Of a stretch of 7,467 nt of DNA, positions 1-5,178 are shown in pieces (position 1 is the first letter of the stretch; each line of letters starts with the position of its first letter). The translations under genes and the position numbers were made by a program. Under the pieces are notes generated by a model. It was not told the origin of the DNA, searched no databases, and saw only the letters and a program-made list of their open reading frames with translations. This DNA is from Litorivivens sp041625575 (GTDB lineage: Bacteria; Pseudomonadota; Gammaproteobacteria; Pseudomonadales; Spongiibacteraceae): contig JBFJTG010000145.1 of assembly GCA_041625575.1 (NCBI GenBank), positions 1 to 7,467 of the forward strand, in the 5' to 3' direction.

Positions 1-267
1 CCTGATGTACGCCTAGGGGACTACATTGTACACAATCTATTTCTTGGCCTGAATGATAGCGCCGAGGCATGGGAGTTAGGGCTTTGGGTGAAAAACTTGA
101 CAGACAGCACGGCAATCATCGACCTCAGCCCCGAAGTCATGCAACCGAACCCCGACGCAGCGTTCACACCATCCGCGATAAATAATCCAGTAATTGGAAC
201 AGGCTACGAACAGATTAATACAGTAGCCCCCAGGACTATTGGTGTAAGCATGTCACTGTCGTGGTAG
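1..267 (+). CDS. TonB-dependent outer-membrane receptor, C-terminal fragment (5' end outside window)
   Basis: Reading frame 1 is open from the first base to a TAG at 265-267, giving 88 residues of a longer protein. The fragment has the alternating polar/hydrophobic strands of an outer-membrane barrel. It carries the receptor-family signature WVKNLTD at about residues 29-35, a loop rich in N, P and D, and a final strand PRTIGVSMSLSW ending in an aromatic residue directly before the stop. A terminal aromatic is the usual BAM-recognition signal of outer-membrane beta-barrels. TonB-dependent receptors take up siderophores, vitamins, glycans or hydrophobic substrates using energy from TonB-ExbBD; the substrate cannot be told from this end. 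The plug domain and TonB box lie outside the window. The last 15 bp overlap the end of the convergent AraC gene. The family call is fairly secure; the specificity is unknown. Confidence 0.85.
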   Translation, partial: PDVRLGDYIVHNLFLGLNDSAEAWELGLWVKNLTDSTAIIDLSPEVMQPNPDAAFTPSAINNPVIGTGYEQINTVAPRTIGVSMSLSW

Positions 268-1287
268 CTGATCCCGCTTAAACTGACGATACTCTACCGG
301 CGTCATGTTGGTCCAGCGCTTGAAAGCGCGGTAAAAGGTACTAGGCTCCGAAAAACCGGTGAGGTAAACGACGTCGCTCACGCTTTCCTCAGTTCTCGAT
401 AGCAGGCGCTTGGCCAAATAACAGCGGTAATCGGACAACACCTGATTAAAGCTGGTATCGGCCTCGGTCAGGCGCGATCGCAATACCCTTGGCGTCATCT
501 TTAGACGCTCGGCTATATCACCTAACTCGGGTTGGCCGCGCTCAAGAATCTCCGCAATGGCCGACTTCACTTCAATGACGATATCCTGTTTAACCAGTTT
601 CGCTAACCGCTCGTTTGCTAGCTGCTCGTGTAATTTCAGCAACTCCGGTTCGGCACGTGATGAGGGCTGATCGAGTATATCCGCAGAAAAATATAAGCCC
701 GAGTCAGCCTGATCAAACATAAGCTCGCAGCCAAAATAATCCCGGTATTCCTCGAGACTTGCTGATGCCGTGTGGACAAAGTCGATACGGTGGGGGACAA
801 AACCATCCTGCGTAAGCGCCTTAAAATAGCGCTGGATGTAGTACAGGGAAGATTCAGACAGATGGCGCAGCGCCACATCATTCGCCGCCGCGTAGCGCAC
901 GCGTAAGCAAGCTTCATCTCCATTCACCTGCAATTCCCACTCGAAAGCATCGGACACCAGACGCTGGAAATCCAGAGTACGGCGTAAGCCAGCGCCAAAA
1001 GTCGGGCTACTGAGAAACAGATATTCCCACACCTGTCCTTTTTGTAGCGACATCTTCTCGGCGAGACGTAATCCGATAAGGGGGTCACCACTAACTTCCT
1101 CCACCGTTTGCCAAAACTTGTGCTGCGCTGCATGGGGGTAGCGAGCCTGACTGCTTTGCAGTAACTCCGGGGTGATGTGACAACGCTGGGCGATCAACTC
1201 GACATCCAGCCCCAGCTCTACCATCGCCGGGTAGATGAGCTGAACGATAAAGGAGGAATCCTGAAGGTCTGTAGCTGTATCCGTCAT
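253..1287 (-). CDS. AraC-family transcriptional regulator (OruR/ArgR-like, arabinose-binding-type N-terminal domain)
   Basis: A 344-residue cytoplasmic one-component regulator. Residues about 15-220 form the ligand-sensing domain of the OruR/ArgR type (Pfam Arabinose_bd-like). Residues about 250-340 are the paired helix-turn-helix DNA-binding domain. The first helix pair is around LGDIAERLKMTPRVLRSRL and the second contains the family signature GFSEPSTFYRAFKRWTNMTP followed by EYR. Length and order are normal for the group. Members usually activate a neighbouring catabolic or lipid-modifying operon when a small metabolite binds. The ATG at 1287 is chosen because the protein then begins just before the conserved first helix; I see no convincing Shine-Dalgarno sequence. 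The gene is divergent from the MaoC-like gene, the most likely target besides itself, and ends tail-to-tail inside the receptor gene. The effector is not predictable from sequence. Confidence 0.93.
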   Translation of the reverse strand: MTDTATDLQDSSFIVQLIYPAMVELGLDVELIAQRCHITPELLQSSQARYPHAAQHKFWQTVEEVSGDPLIGLRLAEKMSLQKGQVWEYLFLSSPTFGAGLRRTLDFQRLVSDAFEWELQVNGDEACLRVRYAAANDVALRHLSESSLYYIQRYFKALTQDGFVPHRIDFVHTASASLEEYRDYFGCELMFDQADSGLYFSADILDQPSSRAEPELLKLHEQLANERLAKLVKQDIVIEVKSAIAEILERGQPELGDIAERLKMTPRVLRSRLTEADTSFNQVLSDYRCYLAKRLLSRTEESVSDVVYLTGFSEPSTFYRAFKRWTNMTPVEYRQFKRDQLPRQ

Positions 1288-1307
1288 TATCGTTATTCGT
1301 TATACCG

Positions 1308-1338
1308 TTTATAAATTGTGCCAGCGAACGCCTGTCAT
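1308..1338 (-). promoter_or_regulatory. Candidate sigma-70 promoter for the AraC gene
   Basis: On the minus strand ATGACA (1333-1338, five of six to TTGACA) is followed after 19 bp by TATAAA (1308-1313, five of six to TATAAT). Shifting the first hexamer one base gives an 18 bp spacer. Transcription would start about 13 bases before the ATG, leaving a very short leader, which fits the absence of a clear ribosome-binding site. The repeated TGCCA/AACGC elements overlap this promoter, so autoregulation is possible. Confidence 0.35.
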
Positions 1339-1387
1339 GCCAAACGCTATTGACCCTGGAGCCCGCGCCGGGCGTCTACACGGCACA

Positions 1388-1416
1388 TTACCCAGCGTCA
1401 CATTTTTCACTATACT
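1388..1416 (+). promoter_or_regulatory. Candidate sigma-70 promoter for the MaoC-like gene
   Basis: TATACT at 1411-1416 is a good -10 hexamer, with a weak TTACCC -35 at 1388-1393 and a 17 bp spacer. A weak -35 is typical where an activator assists, which would suit the divergent AraC protein. The start codon lies 25 bp downstream of the -10, leaving room for a short leader with the ribosome-binding site. Confidence 0.4.
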
Positions 1417-1427
1417 GCCCCCACTAA

Positions 1428-1433
1428 CAGGAG
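1428..1433 (+). promoter_or_regulatory. Ribosome-binding site fixing the MaoC-like start at 1442
   Basis: CAGGAG lies 8 bases before the ATG at 1442. The frame is open further upstream to 1316, but that extension covers the promoter region and has no comparable site, so 1442 is the preferred start. Confidence 0.7.
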
Positions 1434-1441
1434 CACTGTCT

Positions 1442-2311
1442 ATGCCGAGCGACCTCCATTTCAGCAAACAACCTTCCATGCCAAGCCTGCTGTTGCGCGC
1501 AGCCCTCACCCGCAAGTCGGGCTCAAGCGAGGTGCCACAGCTCAATGCGCACCTGCATGAGCTACAAATAGACCCCAAAAAATTACAGCGCTACAACAGC
1601 GTGTGCGGCTTTGACACTGCAGCCGACCTATTGCCGGCAACCTACCCCCATATTGCGGCTTTCAGCCTGCAGATGGAAATTTTGCTGCACGAAAGCTTTC
1701 CCTTTTCGCCAATAGGCATGGTGCACACCCGCAACCGTATTAGCCAGTTGCGCCCTATTTCCGCATCAGAGCACTTGGCCCTGAGTTGCTCGGTCGGAGA
1801 CAGCCGGGAAACAGACATAGGCCTTGAAGTCGACATACTTACCGAGGCCGCGGCGCAAGGAGAGACCGTGTGGACGGAACTCAGCACCATGCTAAAGCGC
1901 GGCAAAAAGAAAGCCGGCGGCGCTAAACCCGCGAAAAAGCACGCGCCACTGCCTGTCTACGAGCAGCAGGAACAGTGGTCGCTCGCCAACAATCTCGGCC
2001 GCCGCTATGCCGGCGTTTCCGGTGACTTCAACCCCATACACCTGTTTCCTGCCAGCGCCAAACTGCTGGGCTTTAAACGCCATATAGCGCACGGTATGTG
2101 GAGCAAGGCCCGCTGCCTAGCAGCCTTGGAGGCGCAGCTCAACGCCAAGGCCTTTTGCATTGACGTTGATTTTAAAATGCCACTCTTCCTGCCCGCCGAG
2201 GTGAGTTTGCACTATAGCCAAACCGAAGCCGGTATTGAGTTTTCATTGCGCAATGCGGCAGGCACCCGCCCCCACGTGAACGGCACACTGACGGCACTAA
2301 CGCCAGCTTAA
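1442..2311 (+). CDS. MaoC-like (R)-specific enoyl-CoA hydratase/acyl dehydratase, double hot-dog
   Basis: With the start at 1442 the protein has 289 residues. Residues about 175-289 carry the hydratase 2 signature: YAGVSGDFNPIHLFPASA at 189-206, with catalytic-type D195 and H200 and N197 between them. HGM at 217-219 follows, as is usual in MaoC domains. Residues about 50-150 look like a second, non-catalytic hot-dog half, giving the two-domain layout of eukaryote-like hydratase 2 proteins. A lysine/glycine/alanine-rich linker at about 152-167 joins the halves. The expected reaction is reversible hydration of trans-2-enoyl-CoA to (R)-3-hydroxyacyl-CoA in fatty-acid, polyhydroxyalkanoate or steroid side-chain metabolism; which substrate is used is not shown. 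The gene is divergent from the AraC regulator and ends tail-to-tail in the LuxR gene with a 4 bp stop overlap. Confidence 0.9.
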   Translation: MPSDLHFSKQPSMPSLLLRAALTRKSGSSEVPQLNAHLHELQIDPKKLQRYNSVCGFDTAADLLPATYPHIAAFSLQMEILLHESFPFSPIGMVHTRNRISQLRPISASEHLALSCSVGDSRETDIGLEVDILTEAAAQGETVWTELSTMLKRGKKKAGGAKPAKKHAPLPVYEQQEQWSLANNLGRRYAGVSGDFNPIHLFPASAKLLGFKRHIAHGMWSKARCLAALEAQLNAKAFCIDVDFKMPLFLPAEVSLHYSQTEAGIEFSLRNAAGTRPHVNGTLTALTPA

Positions 2312-2318
2312 CGCTGGC
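2302..2318. terminator. Hairpin spanning the two overlapping stop codons
   Basis: GCCAGC (2302-2307) and GCTGGC (2313-2318) form a perfect 6 bp stem around the loop TTAAC. The loop contains both stop codons of the convergent genes: TAA at 2309-2311 on plus and TAA read from 2310-2308 on minus. There is no T-run on either side, so this would be at best a weak bidirectional terminator or a stabilising 3' end. Confidence 0.3.
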
Positions 2319-3456
2319 CGCCACCCAACGTCGCTACACTGTTCAGGATTAGCTGAATCAACTGGGTTTGACGGGCAACACCGGTTTTCGAAAACACGGA
2401 ACTGAGATGAGACTTGGCAGTGTTACGGGAAATACCTAACTCTACAGAGGCCTCGTCCAGTGTGAGGCCATTAACCAGGCGCAAAGCCAATTTAGACTCC
2501 GCCGGCGTAAAACCAAAAAGTTCTATCAAAATATCGCTGGGCGCCTGCCGGGGCAGGTGCGGATCACTCACGAAAATAGCGGCGGTCGGGTTACTGCTGC
2601 CATCCGATGCCTTGATCGGCGGAAGAGGCCTGACAAGCAAGCCCAAACCGGTGACGGAATCACTGTCGGCAATACGAAACGCTCTCACAAAACCTGGCTG
2701 AAATTGCCGATGCGCTTCCATCACTTCTTCCAGCAAGGTTCGAAAAGCCCGATTCTCCTGACTGTCGCCGACCTGGAGTGCATCACCTACCTGCGCCAGC
2801 CCTCGCTTTTCCTTCAGCAGGTTCTCGGCGGCGTGATTTTTTCGCAATACCCGGGCGTTACCATCGAGTATAACCACGCCCATCGCCAGCTTGTCGATCG
2901 CATCTTCGTAAAAGGCGCGCTCGCTTTCCGTTTTCAGCATCCTCGAATGCAGCTCTACGGCCTGTTGCAAATGCGGCAATAGCATTCGACACAGCCGCTT
3001 TTCCTCATCGCCGAAATTATCGCGCGCTTTGGGCCGGGTAATCCGCAAACGCGCTGTCAGGCCGTCGGCGCCCACAATATCAGCGCCCATTATATGGCGA
3101 ACATCCGAGGGCGTTATGTAGTCGCGATAGTAGGCCGAGTTAAAAAACTCCGACTCACCAACGAACTCTGACACGGTGAAGACTTCGCCGGGTGGAAGAT
3201 TGACGAAAGGGTCCATCGAAAAGTAGGTGTCGTTATACGAATTGAATATTTTCGGAGACATAAGCACCGCATTTAATACGACACCGGCGTCACCTTCACG
3301 CGGAGGCCTCAGTATCAGAGTTGCGTAGTTTCCGTTAACCGCCTCCCTGAATGCATTCAGGAATCCCTGCCACGGTTGGTCTTCAAGCGGCCCGCAGTAA
3401 GCAGCCTGAATGAGCGCGTCCAGCGCTGGCGTAATGTCGTACTTGCTAGGGCTCAA
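2308..3456 (-). CDS. LuxR/GerE-type helix-turn-helix transcriptional regulator with PAS/GAF-like sensor
   Basis: The 382-residue protein has a GerE/LuxR DNA-binding domain at about 312-376. It runs from FGFTPAESKLALRLVNG through the recognition helix GISRNTAKSHLSSVFSKTG. It lacks a receiver domain and an acyl-homoserine-lactone domain signature, so it is neither a classic response regulator nor a typical quorum-sensing receptor. Residues about 15-165 look like a GAF-type sensory fold and about 183-275 like a PAS-type fold (the segment around AIDKLAMGVVILDGNARVL). The start is a TTG at 3456. An in-frame stop at 3465-3463 lies just upstream and no ATG occurs before conserved sequence, so the non-ATG start is nearly forced. 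No good Shine-Dalgarno sequence is seen. It lies 48 bp behind the epoxide-hydrolase-like gene and may be the last gene of that unit. Confidence 0.88.
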   Translation of the reverse strand: MSPSKYDITPALDALIQAAYCGPLEDQPWQGFLNAFREAVNGNYATLILRPPREGDAGVVLNAVLMSPKIFNSYNDTYFSMDPFVNLPPGEVFTVSEFVGESEFFNSAYYRDYITPSDVRHIMGADIVGADGLTARLRITRPKARDNFGDEEKRLCRMLLPHLQQAVELHSRMLKTESERAFYEDAIDKLAMGVVILDGNARVLRKNHAAENLLKEKRGLAQVGDALQVGDSQENRAFRTLLEEVMEAHRQFQPGFVRAFRIADSDSVTGLGLLVRPLPPIKASDGSSNPTAAIFVSDPHLPRQAPSDILIELFGFTPAESKLALRLVNGLTLDEASVELGISRNTAKSHLSSVFSKTGVARQTQLIQLILNSVATLGGGQR

Positions 3457-3504
3457 ATTTAGTTACACCAATTCATGCTATGGCTATGCTGACCTATCGA
3501 TTTC
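3457..3504 (-). other. 48 bp leader of the LuxR gene with a possible five-codon mini-ORF
   Basis: On the minus strand an ATG at 3476-3474 opens a frame of five codons (MNWCN) that ends with TAA at 3461-3459, two bases before the TTG start of the LuxR gene. A tandem GCTATG duplication lies at 3477-3488. No terminator-like hairpin with a T-run is visible, so read-through from the gene upstream is possible. The mini-ORF has no clear ribosome-binding site and may be chance. Confidence 0.2.
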
Positions 3505-3867
3505 CTATTGCGCCTGACTGAAGGGCGCCATGTCGAAATAGTCACGCCATTTGGCTATTTTTCCGTCACGCATTTCAAACACGCCCATAACCGGCAATTC
3601 GATCCATTGGCCGTTCATCTTGAGACGGTCTGTTCTTTCATTCATAACGATATTGCCCTCGACAAGTTGGCGATGAACAATGAACTCAATCGCTTCTATC
3701 GTAGAGATAAATCCGGTGATGAAATTTCGAATTTCTGCACTGCCGCGATTGGGTGGATCCATTGGAATATTAATGTATTCAGCATCGTCACAGAAGCAAT
3801 CCATAATGGCTTCAACATCCCGCGCAGACCATGCGCCGATAAAGCGCTCCATAAACTCTGTAATCAT
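3505..3867 (-). CDS. Limonene-1,2-epoxide hydrolase-like protein (SnoaL/NTF2-like fold)
   Basis: A compact 120-residue cytoplasmic protein whose motifs match the limonene-1,2-epoxide hydrolase family rather than generic SnoaL-like proteins. The family's known active site is Tyr, Asn, Arg-x-Asp and a second Asp. The matching residues here are Y31 and N33 (in YINIPM), R78 and D80 (in NERTDRL) and D109 (in WRDYFD), with spacing close to that of the Rhodococcus enzyme. The segment WIELPVMGVFEMRDGKI at about 88-104 is also typical. The reaction would be one-step hydrolysis of an epoxide to a vicinal diol; the natural substrate (terpene, steroid or fatty epoxide) is unknown. A strong ribosome-binding site precedes the ATG at 3867. 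The gene follows the one-helix membrane protein by 15 bp and is probably in the same transcript. Confidence 0.85.
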   Translation of the reverse strand: MITEFMERFIGAWSARDVEAIMDCFCDDAEYINIPMDPPNRGSAEIRNFITGFISTIEAIEFIVHRQLVEGNIVMNERTDRLKMNGQWIELPVMGVFEMRDGKIAKWRDYFDMAPFSQAQ

Positions 3868-3873
3868 TATTTT

Positions 3874-3880
3874 CTCCCCT
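3874..3880 (-). promoter_or_regulatory. Strong ribosome-binding site of the epoxide-hydrolase-like gene
   Basis: AGGGGAG read on the minus strand ends 6 bases before the ATG at 3867. It lies in the 15 bp gap after the upstream gene's stop, and is the best Shine-Dalgarno sequence in the minus-strand cluster. This suggests the enzyme is translated more strongly than its TTG- and GTG-started neighbours. Confidence 0.75.
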
Positions 3881-3882
3881 TA

Positions 3883-4308
3883 CTAATCCAGGGTGCTTAA
3901 GCGCAATCGGACGCGCTCGCGCACTCGGTCAATGGCCGCAACAATCTGTTCGACCGACTGTTTGTCATTATGCATGCTTGCCCAACTATCGCCCCAAACA
4001 GTACGCAAGTTGGCGGCGCTACTCGCAACGGCTTCACCGGCTTGGGTACTTAAATCAACAACGAGCCCAACCTTGACCCAGCCACTACGAGGATTACCCC
4101 CGACAGCATCGTTATCATAGTGCGCGGCGTACACCAATTGCTCCAGATCAGCGAGCTGCAACAATATCTCAAATGAGGCTTCTCGCACTGAATTGTTCTG
4201 TTCACTCACCTCCATGCGCCAGACGTTATAGCTGAACCCGGCGAGTGCGAACAACACACTGAAAATGGCGGTGGCATGATACCAGCGATTGGTCCGGGTG
4301 CCGATCAC
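3883..4308 (-). CDS. Small single-pass membrane protein of unknown function, coupled to PilZ gene
   Basis: A 141-residue protein I cannot name; it resembles conserved hypothetical proteins of gammaproteobacteria. Residues 1-11 are short and positively charged (R5, R8). About 12-30 (around AIFSVLFALAGFSYNVW) is a single membrane helix. The remaining ~110 residues are soluble and mostly helical, so by the positive-inside rule they should lie in the periplasm. There is no lipobox, enzyme motif or cysteine. The start is GTG at 4308, and GTGA at 4308-4305 overlaps the TGA of the PilZ gene, a classic translational-coupling arrangement. It is followed 15 bp later by the epoxide-hydrolase-like gene. 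The tight coupling suggests the membrane protein and the PilZ protein act together, for example as a c-di-GMP-responsive envelope partner, but this is inference only. Confidence 0.75.
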   Translation of the reverse strand: MIGTRTNRWYHATAIFSVLFALAGFSYNVWRMEVSEQNNSVREASFEILLQLADLEQLVYAAHYDNDAVGGNPRSGWVKVGLVVDLSTQAGEAVASSAANLRTVWGDSWASMHNDKQSVEQIVAAIDRVRERVRLRLSTLD

Positions 4309-4670
4309 ACCGGTCTCTTTCGACTATTTGCAATAAATCGGGGGTATTTTTTCTGTATGTAGAGCTGCTCAACCATAAGCCTGTGTAAACTGATGCCCGA
4401 AGCCAGCTTGATCACAGCAAGTTTTCCGTCCAGCCTCAACACTTCGCCAGCAACACTCTCCCTGCTGTCGTCATGAAAATGAATTTCACCACCGAGACTA
4501 TCACCAACTTTCATGGACTCGCCGCGGTTAATAACGATACGTATTCCCCCCTCCGCGATCTCCACCACTTCGTGTCGGTGACCTTCGGCCTCCATACTCG
4601 GCCGTTCGGCCGCCGGATACAGGAGACGAAAATGCTCTCGTCGTTGTTCTGGATGATCCTCGCTATTCAA
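4305..4670 (-). CDS. PilZ-domain protein (probable c-di-GMP effector)
   Basis: A 121-residue cytoplasmic protein that is essentially one PilZ domain. The N-terminal RxxxR motif is present as R11-E-H-F-R15, within QRREHFRLLYP. The second motif, usually (D/N)xSxxG, is degenerate: E37-I-A39-E-G-G42. The glycines are kept, but acidic D/N becomes E and S becomes A. A beta-barrel pattern follows, with GEVLRLDGKLAVIKL at about 75-89. PilZ domains bind c-di-GMP and control motility, surface polysaccharide or adhesion. Binding is plausible here but less certain because of the altered second motif. The start is TTG at 4670: an in-frame TGA lies at 4679-4677 and no ATG precedes the RxxxR motif. An AGGTGAG element sits 5 bases upstream of the start. 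The stop overlaps the start of the next gene by 4 bp. Confidence 0.85.
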   Translation of the reverse strand: MNSEDHPEQRREHFRLLYPAAERPSMEAEGHRHEVVEIAEGGIRIVINRGESMKVGDSLGGEIHFHDDSRESVAGEVLRLDGKLAVIKLASGISLHRLMVEQLYIQKKYPRFIANSRKRPV

Positions 4671-4676
4671 TCTGGC

Positions 4677-4683
4677 TCACCTG
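4677..4683 (-). promoter_or_regulatory. Ribosome-binding site supporting the TTG start of the PilZ gene
   Basis: AGGTGAG on the minus strand lies 5 bases before TTG at 4670 and supports this non-ATG start. A GTG inside the same element (4680-4678) opens only a five-codon frame that stops just inside the PilZ gene, so it is not an alternative start. Confidence 0.55.
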
Positions 4684-4698
4684 ACTGTTTAAACTGAA

Positions 4699-4983
4699 TT
4701 ACTCTGCCTCACATGCGCCCGGCGCATAAGAATACACGGCCTTGTCAGCGCACGCGTCGCAGGCATTACTATAGGTCTTGTGCTCAGCACTGTCGCAGGG
4801 CTCAGTGACGCAACGAATGCCTGTATCACGCAGCGCACACACTGGCCGATACTCGCGAGTGCACATCTCGGGACGGGGGTCGCTGCAATCAACAATGCCA
4901 CTGCTTGCCGGCTCATCTTGCGCCTTACAAGCCACAAGCGCGAGCAATGTCAGCAAACTAGCCAGATGAAAAATAACTTTCAT
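4699..4983 (-). CDS. Kazal-type domain lipoprotein (putative periplasmic/surface protease inhibitor)
   Basis: The 94-residue precursor has a lysine start, a hydrophobic core and a lipobox LVAC ending at C19, so it should be lipidated and anchored. Position +2 is K20, not Asp, so outer-membrane sorting is expected. The mature part has eight cysteines (33, 41, 49, 58, 63, 75, 78, 91). Six fit the Kazal pattern: C33, C41-x7-C49 with YRPVC, TYSNAC75-x2-C78, and C91 near the end. The usual ten residues between the third and fourth Kazal cysteines are stretched to 25 and contain the extra pair C58 and C63. Kazal domains inhibit serine proteases by presenting a loop. Inhibition here is likely by family but not shown; the target could be host, predator or self proteases. 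It is the first gene of the minus-strand run, 28 bp before the PilZ gene, with a weak Shine-Dalgarno sequence. Confidence 0.82.
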   Translation of the reverse strand: MKVIFHLASLLTLLALVACKAQDEPASSGIVDCSDPRPEMCTREYRPVCALRDTGIRCVTEPCDSAEHKTYSNACDACADKAVYSYAPGACEAE

Positions 4984-5110
4984 AAACTATGCAGGTCTCT
5001 GAGCTTAAATACTTGATCAGCCTACCTAAATTTTGCAGATGAGGATAGCCATACAATCCGGCCCACTTTGGCAGTGGCGGAGTGTGAGGCGGATGCTACA
5101 AGAACAGACA

Positions 5111-5125
5111 GCACTGATAAAGTGC
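5111..5125 (-). terminator. Weak intrinsic-terminator-like hairpin downstream of the SDR
   Basis: Read on the minus strand, GCACT, loop TTATC and AGTGC form a perfect 5 bp stem (one more G-U pair is possible). The stem is followed by a T-rich stretch, TGTCTGTTCTTGT. It lies about 55 bp after the SDR stop. The stem is short and the T-tract interrupted, so termination would be partial at best. Confidence 0.4.
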
Positions 5126-5137
5126 CCGGGTTCGGCT

Positions 5138-5159
5138 AGCGGCCGTGCCGACCGCCGCT
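5138..5159 (-). terminator. GC-rich hairpin just downstream of the SDR stop
   Basis: AGCGGC (5138-5143) pairs with GCCGCT (5154-5159) around a 10-base loop, about 20 bp after the SDR stop. There is no T-run directly after it, but together with the hairpin at 5111-5125 it gives a tandem 3'-end structure that could block 3' exonucleases or help termination. Confidence 0.35.
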
Positions 5160-5178
5160 GACCATTTGAAGGTGTCTA

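Larger units (their letters stand above)
1288..1441. promoter_or_regulatory. Divergent control region between AraC gene and MaoC-like gene
   Basis: The 154 bp serve both outward-facing genes. Next to the AraC start are three near-tandem copies of a CGTTAT/CGTTTAT element (1291-1296, 1298-1303, 1306-1312). TGCCA occurs at 1319-1323 and again at 1338-1342, each followed closely by AACGC (1327-1331, 1343-1347), a direct-repeat layout of the kind AraC proteins bind. A 13 bp sequence at 1361-1373 can fold into a GC-rich hairpin (GCCCG, loop CGC, CGGGC). The operator role is inference; only the repeats are seen directly. Confidence 0.5.
4984..5178 (-). other. Intergenic region: SDR 3' end and leader of the lipoprotein-PilZ run
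   Basis: This 195 bp stretch holds no convincing gene. The SDR-proximal part contains two hairpins, listed separately. The lipoprotein-proximal part (about 4984-5060) is richer in A and T and should carry the promoter of the minus-strand run, but no hexamer pair there is good enough to name. A 6 bp TGATCA palindrome lies at 5014-5019. Confidence 0.4.

Noticed and set aside
1305..1324. TGGCAC on the minus strand as a sigma-54 promoter
   Set aside because: The -12 element TTGC is missing at the right distance; ATAA stands there instead.
1316..1441. Longer N-terminus for the MaoC-like protein (42 extra residues)
   Set aside because: The extension runs through the -10 region, has low-complexity content, and lacks a ribosome-binding site. 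The ATG at 1442 has CAGGAG at proper spacing.
2557..2982. 141-residue plus-strand frame inside the LuxR gene
   Set aside because: Antisense shadow; composition and motifs do not resemble a protein family, and the minus-strand gene is clear.
2308..3456. LuxR-type protein as a quorum-sensing receptor
   Set aside because: It lacks the acyl-homoserine-lactone-binding domain signature, is longer than typical LuxR receptors (382 against about 250 residues), and no LuxI-type synthase is nearby.
3508..3900. 130-residue plus-strand frame opposite the epoxide-hydrolase-like gene
   Set aside because: Shadow of a gene with complete active-site motifs; no family resemblance of its own.
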